Shown here: piece by piece, positions 57,835-64,000 of the stretch | Layout: each line of letters opens with the position of its first letter | Numbering within the stretch: the stretch's first letter is position 1 | Assembly (NCBI GenBank): GCA_035048495.1 | Contig: CM068547.1 | Span: forward strand, 17,677,913-17,741,912 | Direction: 5' to 3' | Source of the DNA: Euptelea pleiosperma | Lineage: Eukaryota; Streptophyta; Magnoliopsida; Ranunculales; Eupteleaceae | Length of the DNA: 64,000 nucleotides | The notes under the pieces: generated by a model | The model's database searches: none | What the model saw: only the letters and a program-made list of their open reading frames with translations | What the model was told of the DNA's origin: nothing | Made by a program: the position numbers and the translations under genes

Positions 57835-59632
57835 TGTAAAGAATATTTTCATATTCTAGTTTGGCAAAGATTCCGTGTGACATAAAACATTCATGTAACC
57901 TTACCTACGAGCACCAGTGTAGTGTGAAGATGTCGTGGTGCGCATACTTCGTCGACTACGTGAAGACTAAAAGACAAAGACAGCAAGGATCAGACGCTTG
58001 ATGACAGGAGTCATTTGAGTAACTGCCCATTTGTCGATTATAGATCATGTACGCTCACTTAAGAAGGTAAGTGACTTAGTGGCCATAGGAATAGGTTTTA
58101 AAATGAATAAAATATAATGGTCAAACCTAGTAATGGACAGACTCGAGTTTAAGTCAGGATTATTGACTTCTGGGAAAGTCCGATTGATTGGACTATTTAG
58201 GCCAATCGATTAGACAAAGCCCAATCGATTGAAGACATAGTTTAAAGTTTCGGCCGAAACCAAAACGTTTCTCCCGAAATGTTTCGGTTGCCGATACAAG
58301 AAACAGGTTTGTATCGGAAAACTGAAAGTTTCGGCTCAGTTTCGGTAGTTTCGGACCAAAACCACCGAAACTACCGAAACTGTGACTGAAACTACCGAAA
58401 TTCTTTCATTTGGTTTCACCAAGTTTCGGACCGAAACTACCGAAACTATGACCGAAACTACCAAAACTCTTTCATTATGGTTTCACTAAGTTTCGGACCG
58501 AAACCACCGAAACTGCTGAAACGTTTCGGTTTCGCCCGCGACCGAAACCGAAACGAAACCAACGACTTTGAACCATGATTGAAGACCTCTCTAAAATCGA
58601 TTGGAGCTAACGGTATAGAAACTTATTTAAGTCCAATGGATTGGACTTACGAAGGAAAAACCCATCCATACAAGACCAATGGATTGGACCCAGAGTATAA
58701 TTTACTAGACTTCAAATAGATTGAGTCCTTTTCATATCCGAAATTCTAGTCTCTACTGATCCCACTTTCTAAAAGACTCTGGGCTACGAATTTTATAAAT
58801 ATAGCTCCTCTCTGGCTTTACAAAATAAACTTATACACTTTAGAATTCAGAGAAGAAAGTTTTATTTATCAAGAGTGTCCATTCGAAAAGCAAAAAGCCT
58901 TTAGTTCTCATAAATATCTTGTGAGCTTTTTCTCTTCTAGATCAAAGCCAAAAGCTTGATCTCTTACTCAGCTTAGGTCTTCCAGATAGATACTTGATCT
59001 AGTAGCCTGAGAGTACCAGTGCGTCTCAATACTGTTTGAGCGACTTAGGGTTCAGGGTGTACTGAATCCTTCACCTTCAGCAAAGGCTGGAGCATTGAGA
59101 ATTAAGATTCGAGTGGCTGATCAAAGGTAGGTTTGGGGAGTACCAAACTGAACAAGCGGGCAAGACTTCTTGGCTGAGAGGGCGCGCATGGATTCGTAGC
59201 GTTGATTCAGAGGACACGGATGCATCGGTAGTAGGCCTTGGCTAAGGTTGGAAGCTGCATTTGCAACAATGCTGCATAGGTAACCTTTGTTTCGTTTAAC
59301 TTTCCAGTTAGTGATACTTTCCGTCTGGATGTGGTCCCGTGGTTTTCCTTGGCTAAGGTTTCCACACTAAAAACTCTTTGTCTTGTGAACGTTTGATTGT
59401 TGTTCCGCTAAATCTTTTGATTAGATCAAACAATGAAAAGACAATATACCACAGATGTATATTTGATTTGAGTCGGTTGTGATAATCTTTTTATCAATCA
59501 ACCAAGGCATGCGAGTTTATCACCTTACCTTGACCAGTAAACTTGTGATAGGTTAGATTAATTTTTAAATAACCTAATCACTCATCCCTTCTAGGTATTT
59601 TTGATTAAAGAGAATGGACCTGTTATTTTTCA
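57835..59632 (+). repeat. 5' LTR of the family R element, with MITE inside
   Basis: 1798 bp: TGTAAAG start, CA end. 342 bp of this length is a hAT-type MITE (58236-58577). Without it and its duplication the LTR is about 1448 bp, close to the 1505-bp solo copy. Confidence 0.9.
58236..58577. mobile_element. hAT-type MITE, TSD attgaaga
   Basis: 342 bp flanked by the exact 8-bp repeat attgaaga (58228-58235, 58578-58585). The ends are CATAGTTTAAAGT and, reverse complemented from the right, CATGGTTCAAAGT: 13-bp terminal repeats with two differences. Inside are two and a half tandem units of about 62 bp (tttcggaccgaaactaccga... ending ctttcatt(a)tggtttcac(c/t)aag) and many GTTTCGG / CCGAAAC palindromes. 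No coding capacity. Confidence 0.88.
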
Positions 59633-59634
59633 GT

Positions 59635-59646
59635 TGGTATCAGAGC
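59635..59646 (+). other. Primer-binding site of the family R element
   Basis: TGGTATCAGAGC two bases after the 5' LTR, complementary to initiator methionine tRNA. Confidence 0.92.
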
Positions 59647-59721
59647 TAGTTATTCTATAAAAGGTTTAATCACCTGAATTTTGATTCTTGCAAAACCAGT
59701 TCATTCTATTCATTTATAAAG

Positions 59722-60420
59722 TTGCCGAAAGAAGGGTTCACTGTGAATAGTCATAGTGACTCAGACAGTGAAGATCAAGGTGATCTTTATACTGCTTATC
59801 AAACTATTTTTAGACAACTTGAAGAAGAGAAAGCTAGCCTCCAAGACAAAGTTAAATTTCTTGAATCTGATTATCAGAAATGTTTGGAGAAGAAGAAGTT
59901 ACTTGAACTTGATTTAGTTTAACTGAAAAAGGACTTGTTGTATATTTCTCAAAGCACAGAAAAATTAAATGAGATTCTAAGTATGGGACAAAGATATGGA
60001 GACAAACGGGGACTTGGATATGTTGATAATGTTAATACCCTATCATCTTTAGGAACTAAATTTGTAAAAACCAAAGTTCCTCCCACACCACTAGTTGATC
60101 AACCTAGACCCACACCAGTGATGGATGCACCTGTTTGTAATTACTGTAGGGGTAAAGGTCACCTGAGTAAGAAGTATCTCAAAAAGATGAGAGATACCAT
60201 GGTTGCTCCCAAGAGAAAATCATATGGGAACCAAGGAGATCTACTCTATAAAATGACAATCTTGAATCAAAAGTCGGATGCCTTGAGTATAGAGATTGCA
60301 AACTTTATGAACTCAAGGGCACCAAAACTCAAAGAGCTCAGAAGAAGAGGACAAATAAAAAGAGAAATGTCAATCCTCCATCACGTCTATACAAATGGCG
60401 AAAAAAAAGAACCCACCTGA
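59722..60420 (+). pseudogene. Partial gag of the family R element
   Basis: Two open stretches (59722-59922, 59935-60420) in different frames. The first is acidic then coiled-coil-like (FRQLEEEKASLQDKVKFLES). The second has KLNEILSMGQRYGDKRGLGY, a Pro-rich linker and a knuckle CNYCRGKGHLSKKY, where the last cysteine of C-X2-C-X4-H-X4-C is tyrosine. This resembles the second half of the long gag of SIRE-like Copia elements. The N-terminal capsid part and all of pol are missing. A TAA at 59920-59922 splits the frame. Confidence 0.75.
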
Positions 60421-62335
60421 AAGGTATAAGATCATATGGGTGAGAAAGGAAGGACCGATAAATCTAGATTCTATTTGGAATGAATTCTTTATGAAGTCTA
60501 ATGGCACTTGTCCCATTGATTGAATAAATGCAATTCTTTACACTTCTCTATTTTATGATTGTATATCTTTTGTGAGTTGGGTGTGTAGTTTTATTTTAGG
60601 ATTTTATTTTCTTCATAGTTTTCTATTTGTTTTAGATCTTTGCTTATTTGCATTGTTTTGAGTTCAGCTATTCAAAAACAAAAATTGAAAATTGAAAAAT
60701 CAAAAATTATTTTGTGTCTTGTTTAGGATTTTGTTTTAGAGTTGTGCTTTGCATAATTATTCTTAATATGATGGGCATTGACTCTAGAAAATTCTAGAAC
60801 CAGGACTTGACACAAGGTAAATTGAGACTAGATTATTGTAGAAAATTTTAGAAAATTTAGAAGATTAGACTATTTTACTAATTCTTAGTTAGTAAAATGT
60901 TCATAAGTTTTAACTTGTTCTTCACATGCACACTGACTGACACTGGTTGGGACTGGATTTGATAGAGGCAATAAATCTGGTACTTTATGAGAATCAGGAA
61001 TAAACTACTACTTTTCATGACCTCAAATTAGTTGTGTTCCTACTTTCAATTGATTTCAAAATTGCAATATAATCGACTGTTGGCCTCCCTATGTGATAGT
61101 TCTCCATGGAAAGAGCTACCTCAAGAGGATGTGGTAAAATCTATATGGCCCCGATATATATAAAAGTTTGATTACATAATACTGCAGAGGATACCATACC
61201 GACCGAGTGTGAAAGCTATCATACCGACCTAGTATCAAAAAATGAGAACTTAAAAATTGAAATTCTGGTAAAACAAGTGAGTAAAAAATAGTCATGTTCG
61301 CTACAAAAGTAATGTGAAATCACAATGGCAGATACACTTGAAAATAAAGAGTTAAACGAGAATCTATTAGCTCTAATGAGGATTTCATTATGGGTTACAA
61401 GATACCTCTAGATTTTGAGTAAAGTATTTAGATTTTTACTAATATCTATCTTGTACCATAGGATGTGGAAAGTCAGATCATAGTACACCCAAGTGAAAGA
61501 AATTAAAAATTCAACTAAAGTGAACTAGTTTGATTGACTAGCTCTGATGAATGGCCTAGATTGACTGTATTTTAACTATTCAAGATTAAACTGAGTAGTT
61601 AAGTGCCTAGGTTTGATATTTGTTAGTGCCTATCACATTGAAACTCATTATGCATTGCATTTAACTTGACTTTTCATGGATTTTAGCATACATCAGATTT
61701 GACCATTTTATTCGAATTAATCTGGATTGATCTGATTTGAGTTCTGTGAGTTGTAAATATTTTCAGAGATAATTTAAAAATTTTAAATTCATTTGAAAAA
61801 GATTTATGATTGGTTAGATGGTTTCACCAAAATTTAAACCATCGATGTATTTAGACTATGCGTCGTGCTTATATTTTAGTCTTTATACTTCTTATCATGT
61901 TGCACTGATGCACTTGTGTTTCATGATAATTATTATGCATGCTATTTATCTGTTTATTTTATATATCTTTGTCATTCTATGATAAAAAGGAAGAGAGAAA
62001 AATCATATGAGGTAAACTAGTAGTTGCATCAGATAGGGGAGAGACATTTAGGAGTAAAATTGCACATTATTTTACCTATATATCTACATGTGATATGCAT
62101 AATTAACTCACTGTAATGCTTAATTGTTTTATATATTTCTGTCGATGATATTACATGGTACATTTTGATGGCAGAATGTGCAAGGAACAGATCAAAACAT
62201 TTATTATATTATCTGTTTGTTATCTTCGAGAGATTGTGAGATAGTAAGTGAATCATGTAAGAGGGTTGGATTATATTTCTGTATTTTTGTTTACCTTCTA
62301 TATGATTAAATATTTTTTTTTGTCACAGAATTGTC
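60421..62335. other. Non-coding interior of the family R element
   Basis: About 1.9 kb, AT-rich, no protein remnant recognised. It lies where pol would be in a complete element; no pol fragment survives. Confidence 0.5.
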
Positions 62336-62347
62336 AAAGGGGGAGAT
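62336..62347 (+). other. Polypurine tract of the family R element
   Basis: aaagggggagat directly before the TG of the 3' LTR, the expected primer for plus-strand DNA synthesis. Confidence 0.85.
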
Positions 62348-63020
62348 TGTAAAGAAAATTTTCATATTCTAGTTTGGCAAAGATTCGTGTCACATAAAAC
62401 ATTCATGTAACCTTACCTACGAGCACCAGTGTAGTTTGAAGATGTCGTGGTGCGCATACTTCGCCGACTACGTGAAGACTATAAGACAAAGACAGCAAGG
62501 ATCAGACATTTGACTACATGAATCATCTGAGTAATTGCCCATTTGTTGGTTATAGATCGTGTATGCTCACTTAGGAAGGTAAGTGACTTAGTGGCCATAG
62601 GAATATGCTTTAAAATGAATAAAATATAATAGTTGAACTTAGTAATGAACAGACCCGAGTCTAAGTCAAGATTATTAACTTCTAGGAAAGTCTGATCGAT
62701 TGGACTATTTAGGCCAATCGATTGGACAAAGCCCAATCTCCAAAATCGATTGGACAAAGCCCAATCTCCAAAATCGATTGGACTCTACGAGACAACTTAA
62801 TTGAAGCCCAATCGACTGGAGACCTCTAAGAAATTGATTGGAGCTTACGGGACAGAAACTTACTTAAGTCTAATCGATTGGACTGTGTATACTTGTAGGT
62901 ATTTAAATCACCTTACCTTGACCAGTAAACTTGTGATAAGTTAGATTAATTTTTAAATAACCTAATCACTCCTCCCTTCTAGGTATTTCTGATTAAAGAG
63001 AACGAACCGGTTATTTTTCA
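62348..63020 (+). repeat. 3' LTR of the family R element, internally deleted
   Basis: 673 bp. The start (TGTAAAGAAAATTTTCATATTC) and the last about 130 bp (from accttaccttgaccagtaaac at about 62913) match the 5' LTR, but roughly 800 bp in between are missing, with the breakpoint near 62890-62910. At 62690-62785 the unit (tccaaaatcgattggacaaagcccaatc, 28 bp) is repeated. It contains no copy of the MITE site remnants beyond the CGATTGGAC array. Confidence 0.85.
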
Positions 63021-63570
63021 CTTTGCCTATTCGTGAGAACCTCTGCACTCATGAAGAGCAAATGCCAGACCCTCTAGTTAGGACAGAGATTGTAGCAGGG
63101 GTGCTCAGCCCGAACAAACCCTATTCTACTATTGGAGAAGGCCCTGAAAGAAGATCTACTCCACAACATGAGGAAGCCAGAGACAATGAGGAAACTCAGA
63201 CTAGCAAGGAGGACAGTATATCAGTCCGTTGAAAAATTCCAATTCCTTTGATATGCTGTCTGTAGGGGAAGTGGGTCCTGAAACCCAATTTAAAGATAAA
63301 TCCCCATCTCCCAGCAATGTGGTTGCTAAAAAGGAAACAGATTTTATCCTGAGCCGCAGGAAATGGAGAGAGGAAGAAATGAGAACACGGGGGAACAAAG
63401 CGACACAGAGCAAACCCAGCATTCTACGAATGATGAACCGACAGCCTTGGAAGAAGGAGAATCGATTCAGGCAGGCATCTGGTCTACCGAGACTCGAAGG
63501 AAATATAAGAAACTAAGTATTGTTCTAGACAAGCCTGTAACTCGGGTCAGAACCAAAGGAGCAAAAACTG
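63021..63570 (+). pseudogene. LINE ORF1, C-terminal part
   Basis: Continuation of the ORF1 at 56825-57834 in the same frame across the LTR element (PIRENLCTHEEQMPDPL, then an acidic Glu/Arg-rich linker to 63230). After a stop and a frame change, NSFDMLSVGEVG (63238-63275) and a basic region (SRRKWREEEMRTRG) follow. NSF.ML-type motifs mark the C-terminal linker of plant LINE ORF1. Low-complexity, hydrophilic composition is normal for this part. Confidence 0.75.
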
Positions 63571-63838
63571 GATGAAGGTCCTCTCTGGAATGCAAGGGGG
63601 GTGAGCAAAAATAGGACCATAGCTCATCTCAAAGGCCTTGCTAAGGAATACGGTCCTCATATCATATGTTAGCCGAGCCGATGGTTAAACCGTGTGCTAG
63701 GGCTATTAAAAGGTTGAGTCTCTTATACTATTGTCACACCATCATCCACAACGATGCTAAGGAAAGGTTAGGCAACCTTTGGGTCGTTTGGAGGAAGACG
63801 ATATGAGGTGCATTGGTGGCTAGCTCGGAGCAGCACAT
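63571..63838 (+). pseudogene. LINE ORF2 start: AP-type endonuclease remnant
   Basis: WNARGVSKNRTIAHLKGLAK (about 63579-63640) is the first block of the L1-type endonuclease/exonuclease/phosphatase domain, which nicks the target. It is followed by EYGPHIIC, a stop where Leu is usual, then AEPMV with the metal-binding glutamate, and GNLWVVWRK (about 63765-63800). It breaks off at 63838. Confidence 0.75.
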
Positions 63839-64000
63839 TGTTGGAGTTTATGTAATACACCCACGTGGGTGTCTCAAGTGGGCTGCGTCCCACTTCTCAC
63901 GTGGGGCCTTTTTTGGGTTTTCACTATTCACGTGAATAGTGTCACATGAATAGTATCACATGAATAGTAACATGTGAATAGTGTTCTCCTTTGTAGGGTT
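63839..64000 (+). mobile_element. Start of an LTR related to the 29.5-35.4 kb Copia
   Basis: TGTTGGAGTTTATGTAATAC, then ACACCCACGTGGGTGTC and AGTGGGCTGCGTCCCACT, aligns with the minus-strand start of the LTR at 29859 (TGTTGGATTCTATGTA, ACACCCACGTGGGGGTGT, AGTGGGCTACGTTCCACT). The rest, with repeated (t)cacatgaatagta units (63925-63985), is not shared. The element continues beyond the window. Confidence 0.75.

Larger units (their letters stand above)
57835..63020 (+). mobile_element. Family R LTR element (SIRE-like Copia), deleted
   Basis: 5' LTR 57835-59632, PBS TGGTATCAGAGC at 59635-59646, a partial gag, about 1.9 kb of non-coding sequence, purine tract aaagggggagat (62336-62347) and 3' LTR 62348-63020. 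Flanks are ctttc (57830-57834) and ctttg (63021-63025), a 5-bp target duplication with one change. Protease, integrase, RT and RNase H are all absent, so it would have depended on proteins from a complete relative. Gag type and purine tract point to a SIRE/Maximus-like Copia; that assignment is inferred. Confidence 0.85.
56745..63838 (+). mobile_element. L1-type LINE, split by an LTR element
   Basis: ORF1 (about 56825-57834 and 63021-63570) and the beginning of ORF2 (63571-63838) are separated by the 57835-63020 LTR element. The start is approximate, from the position of ORF1. The element is cut at 63838 by another LTR, so RT and the poly(A) end lie outside the window. Stops and frame changes in both ORFs make it inactive. 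Confidence 0.8.

Noticed and set aside
5644..64000. MADS-domain exon 1 of the SOC1-like gene
   Set aside because: I read the minus strand for the basic MADS start and for the conserved SKRR..LLKKA region and found no candidate, so none is annotated. A computed search is still needed.

Overview
This is nuclear DNA from a flowering plant. It holds one real, intron-containing host gene at the left end and about 55 kb of nested, mostly decayed transposable elements. The plant lineage cannot be fixed from this window. The gene type, the large TE-filled interval and the diversity of LTR families would suit a woody angiosperm with a big genome, perhaps a magnoliid or early-diverging eudicot, but that is a guess.

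Host gene (minus strand, 2976-5643): six consecutive coding exons of a SOC1/AGL20/TM3-type MIKC MADS-box gene. They cover the end of the I region, the K box and the C terminus with its SOC1 motif. Exon sizes (79, 62, 100, 42, 42 and 144 bp), GT-AG borders and reading phase all agree. The exon with the DNA-binding MADS domain should lie at higher coordinates, but I do not see it anywhere up to 64000. Either intron 1 exceeds 58 kb and contains everything described below, or the gene has been separated from its first exon.

Layout: 1-977 is the end of a long LTR of family R. 978-2975 is downstream sequence and 3' UTR. A PIF/Harbinger-like MITE lies at 7685-8307. A decayed plus-strand Ty3/Gypsy element (about 9430-13440) carries an unusual 685-bp insert with a 9-bp target duplication. 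A decayed minus-strand Ty1/Copia element (13569 to about 21735) is interrupted by a 5'-truncated LINE (14920-17254) and a hAT-type non-autonomous element (17539-18686). A deleted minus-strand Copia follows (21736-23214), then a minus-strand LINE piece (23700-25545) and about 3.6 kb with little recognisable. A 1.05-kb tandem duplication (29210-37210) has a complete minus-strand Copia (29514-35367, TSD CATTG) in one copy and the empty site in the other. A complete plus-strand Copia (38643-43669, TSD GATGC) sits in the gag of an older Copia. Next come LTR-like stretches, and a decayed plant-transposon ORF (Transposase_32 type) broken by two related solo LTRs in opposite orientation (48205-49534, TSD ATTCA; 50066-53115, TSD GCATT). 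A solo LTR of family R follows (54090-55594, TSD CACTT). A LINE with ORF1 and the start of ORF2 (about 56820-63838) is split by a deleted family-R element (57835-63020), whose 5' LTR contains a hAT-type MITE. The window ends in the first 160 bp of an LTR related to the 29.5-35.4 kb Copia.

Except for the MADS-box gene nothing looks like a working host gene. The transposon proteins carry stops, frameshifts or altered catalytic residues. I found no new defence, metabolic or RNA system. The points of interest are the possible giant intron, the well-resolved nesting order, an empty paralogous insertion site, palindrome-rich LTRs and a repeat insert of unclear class.
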